Shown here one piece after another: positions 16,553 to 24,173 of a stretch of DNA of 64,000 bases. Every line of letters starts with the position of its first letter. Positions within the stretch are counted from its first letter, which is position 1. The notes below the pieces were generated by a model. It ran no database searches. It saw nothing but the letters and a program-made list of their open reading frames with translations, and was not told where the DNA came from. Made by a program: the position numbers and the translations under genes. Source of the DNA: CAVYEM01 sp963767635 (GTDB lineage Bacteria; Vulcanimicrobiota; Vulcanimicrobiia; Vulcanimicrobiales; Vulcanimicrobiaceae); NCBI GenBank assembly GCA_963767635.1, contig CAVYEM010000001.1:124001-188000 (forward strand), in the 5' to 3' direction.

Positions 16553-17557
16553 ATGGCATTGTGCCCTGCTATCGTGTTTTTTTCAGCACTGAAGGAAGTG
16601 GACGATGCGTCACAGGTTGTGCCCGCTGACCTGCGCAATCAGGCGCTTCAATTGACAGCGAAACGACTTCGCGCGAGTGACGCGGACTTCAAGCCTCAAC
16701 TTGCTAAAATGATGGAAGTACTCGAGGCGTGGGTTCGCGCAGGCGACTTTGATTTCGTCACGCCGGTTGCGTTACTGAAAGCATCCGCCGCTTGCGATTG
16801 GGACGCGCTTGAAGCCGGATTTCGTGCTGTGGGATTACGGCTAGACATCATCTTAAACCGCATTGAGCGAGATCCGGCCGACAATCTCGCAGACAAACTT
16901 CCGGGGCCTATTCCACGGGTAAGGGCCCCAAAGTACGCAGTTATCATCGAAGGTCCAGGTTTTAGAGACACACGTAACCGTTACTCTTCGATAGCTAGGG
17001 CCAAATACGTCGCAGAACTTCTCGACTGCACGATCAAAGGCGCAACTCACAAAGGCCCTTCTCAGTCGGTTTCCTATTCGCGACCACCGGAGCTCGAAAG
17101 AGCAACAAGGATTTATGTGGAGAAGTTGCAAAACCGCAGTGAAACGCTGTCGTTAGCGCTGCGGCGCAATATGCTACCACGGCTTCTGCGTTTAATAAAC
17201 TGGGGGCGATATCTGCCGCCGGAACCTTTAGTATGTCCAAATTTGCGGCCAGAGATTCGTTCTGGCGGATTCTGCGCCGAGTCCTCGAGCGCGTTGGTAC
17301 TGGAGCCGGCCCAATTGGTTCCCGTTGCAGCGCGCCAACCGAACTACACTCCGCGGCGGTGTGGAAATGCAGCCGATATCTGGCGCCGGAACCCGCAGTT
17401 TATTCAAAATTTGGGAGCACGGATTCGCTCTAACCGTGCCCTGCGCCCGCTCCTCAGAAATCGCGAAGGGCGCGGGGCCCGCGGCCTTCGGCTCCCAAAT
17501 TTAGATTTTTGGCGCGTGGCCCTTCAGGGCCATTGCTTACTTAGCCATTTTTTGTGA
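16553..17557 (+). CDS. Hypothetical protein, family not recognised
   Basis: The ATG at 16553 is preceded by GAGGAGG with ideal spacing, so at least the beginning is probably translated. Residues 1-190 look like a folded helical protein (for example DFKPQLAKMMEVLEAWVRAGDFDF and KYAVIIEGPGFRDTRNRYSS). From about residue 220 the frame passes through direct and inverted repeats, becomes rich in Arg, Pro and Gly, and runs 21 bases into the convergent glycosyltransferase gene, so the true gene may once have ended earlier. Base composition is lower in GC than in the neighbours. It shares the patch with the orphan ParD gene. Confidence 0.4.
   Translation: MALCPAIVFFSALKEVDDASQVVPADLRNQALQLTAKRLRASDADFKPQLAKMMEVLEAWVRAGDFDFVTPVALLKASAACDWDALEAGFRAVGLRLDIILNRIERDPADNLADKLPGPIPRVRAPKYAVIIEGPGFRDTRNRYSSIARAKYVAELLDCTIKGATHKGPSQSVSYSRPPELERATRIYVEKLQNRSETLSLALRRNMLPRLLRLINWGRYLPPEPLVCPNLRPEIRSGGFCAESSSALVLEPAQLVPVAARQPNYTPRRCGNAADIWRRNPQFIQNLGARIRSNRALRPLLRNREGRGARGLRLPNLDFWRVALQGHCLLSHFL
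17207..17393 (+). repeat. Imperfect direct repeat (two copies, 167 bases apart)
   Basis: CGATATCTGCCGCCGGAACC at 17207-17226 recurs at 17374-17393 with one change (19 of 20 identical). The similarity continues more weakly for about 20 bases into an AAATTTG-containing segment in both copies. It could be a relic of a duplicated end of a mobile element or a target-site-like duplication; no transposase was found between the copies. Confidence 0.5.
17407..17502. repeat. Inverted repeat, 12-base arms
   Basis: AAATTTGGGAGC at 17407-17418 is exactly repeated in inverse orientation at 17491-17502, with 72 bases between. A further perfect hairpin, TGGCCC-TTCA-GGGCCA, lies at 17517-17532 just beyond the stop of the minus-strand glycosyltransferase gene. 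The arrangement may fold as a long RNA hairpin or mark the end of a small inserted element. Confidence 0.5.
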
Positions 17558-18562
17558 CCCCTGATCTTTCGACAACTCAGGACTTTGGTTCATCGAAGGG
17601 TCGCTGCGTTCCACGTCCGCAATCAAATACAGCGGGCGCCCTTTGACCTCGTCGTAAATGCGCCCCAAGTACTCTCCCAGAATACCGATGCCGATCAGCT
17701 GCACGCCGCCCAAAAACAGGATCACGACCATCGTGGAAGCCCAGCCGCGTGCGTATTCGGGCGTTCCGAGATGAAACGCGCGGAAAATGATGATCACAAG
17801 CGCATAGATGAAGGCCGCGGCGCTGACGGTGAAGCCTAGGTACGATGCGAAGCGCAGCGGCACGTCGGAAAACGACGTAATGCCGTCGATCGCGAACTTG
17901 AGCATTTTGCGCAGCGGGTACTTCGTGGTTCCCGAGAAGCGCTCTTCGCGGTCGTACTCGATGCCGATCTGCTCGTAACCGGCCCAGCTCACCAGCCCGC
18001 GCAAAAAACGGTGACGTTCGCGCGAACGTTTGAGCGCTTCGACCACCCGGCGGCTCATCAAGCGAAAGTCGCCCGTGTCGACCGGGATCGACACATTCGT
18101 CAGGCGCTTTATCGTGCGATAGAAGATGCGCGCCGTCAGCAGCTTGAACGCGCTCTCGCCTTTGCGCGTTCGGCGCACCGCGTACACGACGTCGTGTCCT
18201 TCTCTCCAGCTCTCCACGAAGCGCGCGATCAGTTCGGGCGGATCCTGCAGATCGCCGTCCATCAGTATGACGGCGTCTCCGCGTGCCACGTCCAGCCCAG
18301 CCGTCGCCGCCAGCTGGTGCCCGAAATTGCGCGACAGGTTCACCAGCACGATGTTCGGCCGAACGCGCATTTGGTCGCGTATGCGCGAGAGCGTGGCATC
18401 GCGGCTACCGTCGTTGACGAGCACGATCTCGTAGCTCGGCCGGCCGGGCAATTGCTCGACGATAGCGGCGATCCGCTCGACGAGCGCTGCCACATTGCCC
18501 TCCTCGTTAAATAAAGGGACGACGACGCTGAGCGTAGGCGCGCCGGATGCGGGAGCGTCCAT
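17537..18562 (-). CDS. Polyprenyl-phosphate glycosyltransferase, GT2 (DPM1/GtrB/ArnC type)
   Basis: A 341-residue protein. The GT2 catalytic domain comes first: LSVVVPLFNEEGNVAALVER, VLVNDGSRDATL, NLSRNFGHQLAATAGLDVARGD, and the DGDLQDPPE metal-binding motif. Two C-terminal membrane helices follow (ASYLGFTVSAAAFIYALVI and MVVILFLGGVQLIGIGILGEY). It should move a sugar from a nucleotide onto undecaprenyl phosphate, feeding GT-C enzymes outside the membrane, several of which occur in this window. The ATG at 18562 is chosen; a longer frame adds an unlikely Arg-rich leader. The last 20 residues are encoded by a dispersed palindromic repeat. Confidence 0.87.
   Translation of the reverse strand: MDAPASGAPTLSVVVPLFNEEGNVAALVERIAAIVEQLPGRPSYEIVLVNDGSRDATLSRIRDQMRVRPNIVLVNLSRNFGHQLAATAGLDVARGDAVILMDGDLQDPPELIARFVESWREGHDVVYAVRRTRKGESAFKLLTARIFYRTIKRLTNVSIPVDTGDFRLMSRRVVEALKRSRERHRFLRGLVSWAGYEQIGIEYDREERFSGTTKYPLRKMLKFAIDGITSFSDVPLRFASYLGFTVSAAAFIYALVIIIFRAFHLGTPEYARGWASTMVVILFLGGVQLIGIGILGEYLGRIYDEVKGRPLYLIADVERSDPSMNQSPELSKDQGSQKMAK
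17566..17603. repeat. Dispersed palindromic repeat, copy 1 (in the GT2 3' end)
   Basis: CTTTCGACAACTCAGGA followed by a reverse-complement arm CGAAGGG. It matches the other copies at 21941, 46624 and 56824. This copy is translated in frame as the tail SDPSMNQSPELSKDQGSQ of the glycosyltransferase. Confidence 0.7.
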
Positions 18563-18639
18563 GTGCCGCCCCGTTCGCCGTGCGTGCAATCTTTTCGTGC
18601 AGGGAACGGCGTTGCTTGCGCCGACCGTTGAGGCACAGA

Positions 18640-19218
18640 ATGGGGTCGGGCCGCAGTATCGCGCTTTTTTTCGCCGCACTGATCGTTGCGTGCGGCGTCG
18701 TGGCTTTGGAGTGGTACGGCCACGTGGGCCAGAGGGGAACGAAGGCGACCGTGCCCCTACAAGCCGCCACGCCTGCACCGACCGCGCATACTTCAATTTT
18801 GCTGCCTTCTCAGCCGCCGGTAGTCTACGTTCCGGCGCAACCCTCAGCCTCGGAGCAGGCTTCCCCGGAGGCGTCCCTTGCGCCGACGCTCGCGCCGAGG
18901 GCCAGCCTTCCTCCCGTCGTCCGCGAGTCGCCCGCGGCGCCGCCGCGCATTCTTGCCATGTCGTTGAGCGCCCCCGTGGTGCATGGCGGCGAGGTGGTTT
19001 CCGGCATGGTCGAAACGTCTTCCAACGTCGCCAGCGTAGAGGCGCGCATCGGCGGGTACGCCGCTTCCATGCGCAAGGTCGGCGTCGGACGGTTCGCACT
19101 TTCGTATCGCGTGCCGCCGGTGCCGTTCTTTTTGCGCCGCACGTACATGGTCCGCATCATCGCGCGCAGCGCCGGCGGCCAGGCGGCAACGTCGGCCGTA
19201 CCGATCACGATTCGGTAG
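18640..19218 (+). CDS. Membrane-anchored protein with Pro-rich stalk and Ig-like C-terminal domain
   Basis: A 192-residue protein: an N-terminal signal-anchor helix (IALFFAALIVACGVVALEW), about 80 residues rich in Pro, Ala, Ser and Thr that probably spans the wall or periplasm, and a C-terminal beta-rich domain of about 90 residues beginning PPRILAMSLSAPVVHGGEVVSG and ending SAVPITIR. The domain has the look of a transglutaminase-associated or Ig-like fold. It is paralogous to the protein encoded immediately downstream. Function is unknown; a surface role is inferred. Confidence 0.65.
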   Translation: MGSGRSIALFFAALIVACGVVALEWYGHVGQRGTKATVPLQAATPAPTAHTSILLPSQPPVVYVPAQPSASEQASPEASLAPTLAPRASLPPVVRESPAAPPRILAMSLSAPVVHGGEVVSGMVETSSNVASVEARIGGYAASMRKVGVGRFALSYRVPPVPFFLRRTYMVRIIARSAGGQAATSAVPITIR

Positions 19219-19225
19219 CCTCACA

Positions 19226-19666
19226 ATGCTGAATCTGCTCCTGGCGATGGCGCTGGCCTGCGCCACTCCCTCTCCGACGCCCGTTATGACGGCGACACCG
19301 CAGCCGTCCGCAACGCCGTTGCCTACAGCAACACCGCAGCCCACGGCAACGCCGCTGCCCACGCCTCTGTTGTTACCGCCGGAGGCGCCGCCGCAGATTC
19401 TGGCGGTGCAATTGAGCGATCCGGTGTTTCACAGCGGCGAAAAAGTTTCGGGCACGATCGTTACTTCGACGAACGTCACCAGCGTGGAGATTCACCTAGC
19501 CGGCCACGTCGCGCACGTTCCCCGCTCGGAAGCGGGCGTGTGGCAATGGACGTATCAGCTGCCGCGCATCCCGTTCTTCTTGTGGGGCCGTTACACCGCG
19601 GGCGTCGTGGCGCTAAACGCCTGGGGCGCGAGCGCCGAGCGGGACGTGCAGATTTCCGTTCGGTAG
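19226..19666 (+). CDS. Secreted paralogue with TP-repeat linker and Ig-like domain
   Basis: A 146-residue protein: a signal peptide (MLNLLLAMALACATP, possibly lipidated at Cys 12), a linker of repeated PTATPQPTATPLPT units, and the same C-terminal domain as the previous gene. Shared positions include PPxILAxxLSxPVxHxGExVSG, TSxNVxSVE, PFFLxxxY and the end I-x-V-R. It follows the first copy by 7 bases, so the pair arose by tandem duplication. The repetitive linker is a good candidate for length variation between strains. Confidence 0.65.
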   Translation: MLNLLLAMALACATPSPTPVMTATPQPSATPLPTATPQPTATPLPTPLLLPPEAPPQILAVQLSDPVFHSGEKVSGTIVTSTNVTSVEIHLAGHVAHVPRSEAGVWQWTYQLPRIPFFLWGRYTAGVVALNAWGASAERDVQISVR

Positions 19667-20448
19667 CGGCGAGGGACGCGGCGGCGGCGGGCTGGGGAGA
19701 TTGGGAAACGGTGCGGGGTTGAACGGCGTCGGGAAGCGACTGCGGAATCTGGCTGTTCGGCCCGCTTTGTTCGTCCGCCCACCGGTAGACGACGCTGCGA
19801 AACGCCTGCGCGTCCTCATCGCCGATGCACAGCAGATACGGTTGCTGCTCGATGCCGTTTTCGCCCACTTGAATCGATTGCGTCGAGCCGCGATCGAACA
19901 GCACGTGCATGACCGTGCCCGAATAAAATTTGAGCACGGTGCGATAGTGCAGCGCATCGACGCGGTCCAGGCGATACGCCTGGGCGTTCCAGCCGCTTTG
20001 GTCGCTGGTCATGTAGATCGTATCCGTGAGCGCGGTCGCCGGCGGCACTTGAACGTTGATCGTGACGGCTACCAATTTTCCGGTGCGCGTGCGCGAGCAG
20101 CGGTTCGAGATCGGTAGGTGGCGCCAAATCCGGATTGGGAGCCGGCGTGGAAAGCGTGATTGCAAAGTGCCGAACTGCGTCGAGGTCGCCTTCCGGCGGC
20201 AGTTTTGAACGCGAAACTTCGATGCGCGTGATCGTGCCGGTGGGATCGAACGTTATGCGGGCGTAGCGGCGGGCTTGCGGCGCACCGCCGACGATCGCAG
20301 CGTCCGGCGCAACGCGAAAACCGTCACCGGTCGTGAGGAATAAATAGCCTTTTTCGTAGTCTAAAATCTGTGCCGTCAGCGTGGTCCCGCCCGCTGCCGC
20401 TCCGGCAAGCAGCACGGCGGCCAGAACCGCCGCGAGCAGACGCTTCAC
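19476..20448 (-). CDS. Exported protein with CBM20-like beta domain, frameshifted
   Basis: The N-terminal frame (from ATG 20448) has a signal peptide (MKRLLAAVLAAVLLAGAAAGG) and a small beta domain with TGTITRIEVSRSKLPPEG. It breaks near 20090 and continues in another frame with LVAVTINVQVPPATALTD, IYMTSDQSGWNAQAYRLD, YRTVLKFYSGTVMHVLFDRGS and GNLY-free terminal strands. That pattern resembles starch-binding CBM20 or isoamylase-N domains. The start overlaps the LptD-like stop (ATGA), so the two are coupled. The last 60 codons, overlapping the convergent paralogue gene, look non-coding, and the true stop is probably near 19670. Confidence 0.55.
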
Positions 20449-22304
20449 TGCGCGACCTGAATGACGAATTGCGGGCTCCAGCGCCGATTGCCGAAGTTGA
20501 AGTAGTACGCGCGCGAGACGTCCACCGACATGTGCGAATTCAGGCGCACCCGCACGTCCGCCGTCACGTCGTACGGCGGCTCGCCCAAATAGTTCTCCCC
20601 GGCGATCTCGCGGCCCAGAATGTCCAGCGGCGGGGACGCGAACAGCAAGGGAATGGGTGCCGGAAAATCGTCGTGCTTACGCAAGAGTATCGACGCAGCG
20701 ACGTTGCCCGCATTCTGGTAGTTGATTCCCAGCGCCAGCTCGCGAAACGTCGCCTTGCCTTCGAACGCGGCATAGCCGGGATACGCCACGCCGCCGACGA
20801 CCGGCACGAACGGCGCGTACACCGCGGTTTGCAGCGCGCCGTAATAGTCGCCGGTGTTCTGTACCGAGTAATTCAAAAAAGAGAGGAAGTGGCGATCGAA
20901 GATGCGGCTCAGGCTCAGGCGCGTCGTCGTGAGATCGACGTAGTGCGGCACCGACGCCCACGTCCGGCTCTTATCAAACGTGGCGTTGACGTAATAGTTC
21001 TTCGTTTCGATGGCGCTGTTGCCGAGTTTGAGAGAAGGAACGTAGGCTTGAAGGTCGACCCCGTGCTGCCAGATTGTCGTGTAGGTGGCGCCCTGGAGCG
21101 TTTGCAGGCCGATGCTGTCGTGCGTATATCCCAGCGTGTAGCTCGTGCGCTCGTAGAGCGGCAACTTGCCGATGCGGTGATCGAAGCTCTGCGCGGTGAG
21201 CGACATTTGCCACGGGTGATCGATCACCGGGACCAGGCCGTTGTAGCCGCCGGGCGCAGGCGGCAGGAGCGAAAAATTGGTATCCGTCACGTTCAGCTGC
21301 AGAAACGACTGGGGCAGCGCTTGAACGGCCTGCAACACGGTGAACTGGCGCGCTTCGTCGGGCTGCGAGAGCCAATGCTGAAACGTGTGCAGCTGCGTGA
21401 ACGTGCGCACCTGGAATTTTTGCGAAGGGCGATCCGAGAGCACTAAATCCCAAAACTTCGAGGGGCGCGTCATCGGATTGACTGAAAAAACGGCATACGC
21501 CTTCGAGCCGCTCAGGTGCTGCTCGAACGAGAGATACGTTTTGTTCACCGTGTCGTACCGGAAGTGCAGCGCGCTGATGGCGTGCGCGCCGCCCGCGAAT
21601 TCCCACGTCGCGTCATAATTGGCGCCCGCCAGCGAGTTGTCGCCCAAATGCTGATCGTCTGAAAAATTGACGTAGTACGACGGCGTGGGAACGTATGCGC
21701 CCAGGCCGTTGGCGATGTCGATGCGGTTGCCGCCGAAGCGCACGAACGAGCGCGTTCCGACGACCGCGCTGGTCGCAGTCAGAAACGGCGCGCTTCGGCT
21801 CAAATCCGGTAGGAAGAACGTATCGCCCGGCATCTCGCGGCCTTTAGCGGGGTGCGCGAAGTCGCCGCCGAGGAAGGTCCAGCGATCCGGCAGGACGTTG
21901 CCGTTTTCACCGCCCTTGTCACTCTGCCCGGCCTTGTCATTCTGAGCCTGTCGAAGAATAGGCACGAAATATATCCGATCGTAGTCCAAAAAATCCGCCA
22001 GCGCCGCTCCGTCCTGCGCGCCGGCCGCATCCTGCACGTGCACGTGACCGGCCAGGACGAAACGATTGAGTTTGAGGTCCATGGAGAACGCGTCTCCGCG
22101 CATCGTCATGCCGTTGCTCGTTTGCACCTGCACGTTTCCGTCTGCTTCCAGTAGAAAACGATCGTAGTAGAATTGCACGCTGTTCGCATTGAGGTGAAGC
22201 ATCACTCCGAGGAGCAGAAAAAGCACGAGCCGCCCGATTCGGGACCTCCGGAAGGGAGCCTCTTGCGGGAGGCTCCAGCGCGCGAGATTCCGAATCGCGA
22301 ACAA
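20445..22304 (-). CDS. LptD/OstA-like outer-membrane beta-barrel protein
   Basis: A protein of up to 619 residues. Near the N-terminus an OstA (LptA-like) domain reads RFLLEADGNVQVQTSNGMTMRGDAFSM and NRFVLAGHVHV. The remainder is rich in alternating aromatic and polar residues typical of beta-barrels and ends in the strand WSPQFVIQVAQ. It may insert lipopolysaccharide-like lipids in the outer membrane. A dispersed repeat is translated in frame (PILRQAQNDKAG). The listed TTG start lies across a hairpin; a GTG near 22229 preceded by GGAGG gives a cleaner signal sequence (VLFLLLGVMLHLNANS). Presence of this gene is the main evidence for an outer membrane. Confidence 0.7.
   Translation of the reverse strand: MFAIRNLARWSLPQEAPFRRSRIGRLVLFLLLGVMLHLNANSVQFYYDRFLLEADGNVQVQTSNGMTMRGDAFSMDLKLNRFVLAGHVHVQDAAGAQDGAALADFLDYDRIYFVPILRQAQNDKAGQSDKGGENGNVLPDRWTFLGGDFAHPAKGREMPGDTFFLPDLSRSAPFLTATSAVVGTRSFVRFGGNRIDIANGLGAYVPTPSYYVNFSDDQHLGDNSLAGANYDATWEFAGGAHAISALHFRYDTVNKTYLSFEQHLSGSKAYAVFSVNPMTRPSKFWDLVLSDRPSQKFQVRTFTQLHTFQHWLSQPDEARQFTVLQAVQALPQSFLQLNVTDTNFSLLPPAPGGYNGLVPVIDHPWQMSLTAQSFDHRIGKLPLYERTSYTLGYTHDSIGLQTLQGATYTTIWQHGVDLQAYVPSLKLGNSAIETKNYYVNATFDKSRTWASVPHYVDLTTTRLSLSRIFDRHFLSFLNYSVQNTGDYYGALQTAVYAPFVPVVGGVAYPGYAAFEGKATFRELALGINYQNAGNVAASILLRKHDDFPAPIPLLFASPPLDILGREIAGENYLGEPPYDVTADVRVRLNSHMSVDVSRAYYFNFGNRRWSPQFVIQVAQ
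21941..21956 (-). repeat. Dispersed palindromic repeat, copy 2 (inside the LptD-like gene)
   Basis: On the minus strand this reads CTTCGACAGGCTCAGA, the core of the repeat family. Next to it the motif CCTTGTCAyTCTG occurs twice within 40 bases (about 21914-21944). The insertion keeps the reading frame of the host gene. Confidence 0.7.
22255..22276. other. Perfect 8-bp hairpin in the divergent LptD-like/deoB region
   Basis: GGAGCCTC, loop TTGCGG, GAGGCTCC. It lies 32 bases upstream of the deoB start and within the extreme 5' end proposed for the LptD-like frame. It may be an operator or a leader hairpin. No T-run follows on either strand, so it is not a standard terminator. Confidence 0.35.
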
Positions 22305-22307
22305 TTA

Positions 22308-23453
22308 ATGACCCGATTTGTGACGATCGTTCTCGATTCGGGGGGTGTGGGTGCGTTGCCGGATGCGCAGTCGTACGGAGATGCTCCGGGCGCTAATACC
22401 CTGGGAAACGTCGCTCGCGCCGTCGGCGGTTTGCGGCTTCCGAATTTTGAGCGGCTGGGCTTAGGATCGCTGACCGACATTGCCGGAGTTGCGCCTGTTA
22501 GCGCACCGGCGGCACGCGTGGCGCGGCTTTCCGAGCGCAGTAAGGGCAAGGACACCATTACCGGGCATTGGGAAATGGCGGGCATCATTACCGGCGTGCC
22601 GTTCCCGACCTACCCTGGCGGCTTCCCGCCTGAAGTGGTCGCCGCGTTCACGCGTATCACCGGCAAAGAACCGCTCGGAAATAGGACGGCGTCCGGCACG
22701 CAAATTATTGAAGAGCTCGGGCCGCAACATCTCGCAAGTGGGCGCCCGATTCTGTATACCTCGGCCGATTCGGTATTTCAAGTTGCCGCGCATGAAGAAG
22801 TCGTGCCGCTTAGGACCTTGTACGACTGGTGCGAGCGCGCGCGCGACATGCTGACCGGACCGCACGCCGTCAATCGGGTGATCGCTCGGCCCTTCATTGG
22901 GCGGCCCGGCGCTTTTCTGCGCACGGCGAACCGGCGGGACTACGCAATCGAGCCGCCCCCAAGTATCCTCGATGAGTTGGCGGGCAAGGGCGTTCTCATT
23001 CACGCCGTGGGAAAAATCTGCGATATCTATTGTGGGCGCGGCATCGATAGTTCGGTGCGCGTTACCGATAATCGGGACGCCATGGAAAAGACCTTCGATC
23101 TGCTGGAACGGGTCGATCGGGGGTTCATATTCGTCAATTTAAATGATTTTGATTCGAAATACGGTCACCGCCGCGACGCGCGAGGATACGCCGGCGCACT
23201 GCAGGCGCTCGATGCGCTCTTGCCGCGCCTCGAGTCGCTTTTGCGCGCGGGCGACGAGGTCATCTTTACCGCCGATCACGGTTGCGATCCGACCGCGCCG
23301 GGCAGCGATCACACGCGCGAATACGTGCCGTTCGTGCACGTGAACCGCCGATTTGCAAACGGGAACCTCGGCATCATCGACGGCATGGATTACGTGGGCA
23401 AAACGGTCGCGTCGGCATTTTCGTCATCTGCGCGCGAGCCGGTCGAACGCTGA
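22308..23453 (+). CDS. deoB: Phosphopentomutase
   Basis: A 381-residue protein of the alkaline-phosphatase superfamily, interconverting (deoxy)ribose 1- and 5-phosphate. Motifs: VTIVLDSGGVGALPDA (metal and nucleophile region), GKDTITGHWEMAG with the phosphorylated Thr, SADSVFQVAAHEE, FVNLNDFDSKYGHRRD, and FTADHGCDPTAPGSDHTREYVP with metal-binding Asp and His. Together with the nucleoside phosphorylase at 14.8 kb it would recycle nucleosides. Its TGA overlaps the ATG of the following sugar transferase, so it is cotranscribed with a polysaccharide gene, which is unusual. Confidence 0.95.
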   Translation: MTRFVTIVLDSGGVGALPDAQSYGDAPGANTLGNVARAVGGLRLPNFERLGLGSLTDIAGVAPVSAPAARVARLSERSKGKDTITGHWEMAGIITGVPFPTYPGGFPPEVVAAFTRITGKEPLGNRTASGTQIIEELGPQHLASGRPILYTSADSVFQVAAHEEVVPLRTLYDWCERARDMLTGPHAVNRVIARPFIGRPGAFLRTANRRDYAIEPPPSILDELAGKGVLIHAVGKICDIYCGRGIDSSVRVTDNRDAMEKTFDLLERVDRGFIFVNLNDFDSKYGHRRDARGYAGALQALDALLPRLESLLRAGDEVIFTADHGCDPTAPGSDHTREYVPFVHVNRRFANGNLGIIDGMDYVGKTVASAFSSSAREPVER

Positions 23454-24130
23454 TGCAACTGGCGAATGAAGAAGCGCGCGTAGCGCTCGGGGAAATATGG
23501 CACGCGCGCGCGCCGCGCGCAGTTCCGGCTTCGTGGCCGGTGCTCAAGCGGCTGATCGACGTGATCGTCGGCGCTCTGGCCCTGCTCGTCGCTTTGCCGA
23601 TCCTGATCGTCGCTGCGCTCGCCATCGTGGCGGCGGATCACGGCTCCCCCTTCTATAGCCAGCAGCGCGTCGGATTGAACGGCCGGCGCTTTCGAATGTT
23701 CAAGCTGCGCACGATGATAGAGGGCGCGCACGAGATGCGCAGCGACCTGCTGCACTTGAACGAAGCCGACGGGCCGGTCTTCAAGATCAAAGACGATCCG
23801 CGGTTGCATCCGGTCGGGAAGTTGCTGCGGCGCACGAGCGTCGACGAGCTGCCGAATCTGCTCAACGTCCTGCGCGGCGAGATGTCGCTGGTTGGGCCGC
23901 GGCCGCCGCTGCCGAGCGAAGTCGAACATTACACGCCCTACGCGATGCGCCGGCTCAGCGTGATTCCCGGCATCACGTGCTTGTGGCAGATCAACGGAAG
24001 ATCGAGCGTATCGTTCGAGGAGTGGATGCGCCTGGACAACGCGTACATCGACACATGGTCGCCGCTGGGCGATCTGAGTATTTTGGTCCGGACGATTCCC
24101 GCGGTGATTCGAAAGGACGGCGCACATTAA
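23453..24130 (+). CDS. Initiating sugar-phosphate transferase (PglC/WcaJ-type)
   Basis: A 225-residue monotopic polyprenyl-phosphate hexose-1-phosphate transferase without the large N-terminal membrane bundle of WcaJ. One hydrophobic segment (VIVGALALLVALPILIVAAL) is followed by FYSQQRVGLNGRRFRMFKLRTM, then RRTSVDELPNLLNVLRGEMSLVGPRPP, and ITCLWQINGRSSVSFEEWM. It loads the first sugar onto undecaprenyl phosphate and so starts the repeat unit built by the cluster downstream. Confidence 0.9.
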   Translation: MQLANEEARVALGEIWHARAPRAVPASWPVLKRLIDVIVGALALLVALPILIVAALAIVAADHGSPFYSQQRVGLNGRRFRMFKLRTMIEGAHEMRSDLLHLNEADGPVFKIKDDPRLHPVGKLLRRTSVDELPNLLNVLRGEMSLVGPRPPLPSEVEHYTPYAMRRLSVIPGITCLWQINGRSSVSFEEWMRLDNAYIDTWSPLGDLSILVRTIPAVIRKDGAH

Positions 24131-24173
24131 GCGTCAGCTGCGGGTCGTCGAACCGTCCAGCCGTTCCAGCGAG

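Noticed and set aside
17401..17532. Possible tRNA or structured RNA at the end of the foreign patch
   Set aside because: Inverted repeats are present but no cloverleaf, anticodon arm or CCA-adjacent acceptor pattern could be built.
18547..19232. Longer upstream starts and an alternative frame for the stalked Ig-like protein
   Set aside because: The upstream part is antisense to the GT2 start and lacks a signal helix; ATG 18640 gives a proper membrane anchor.
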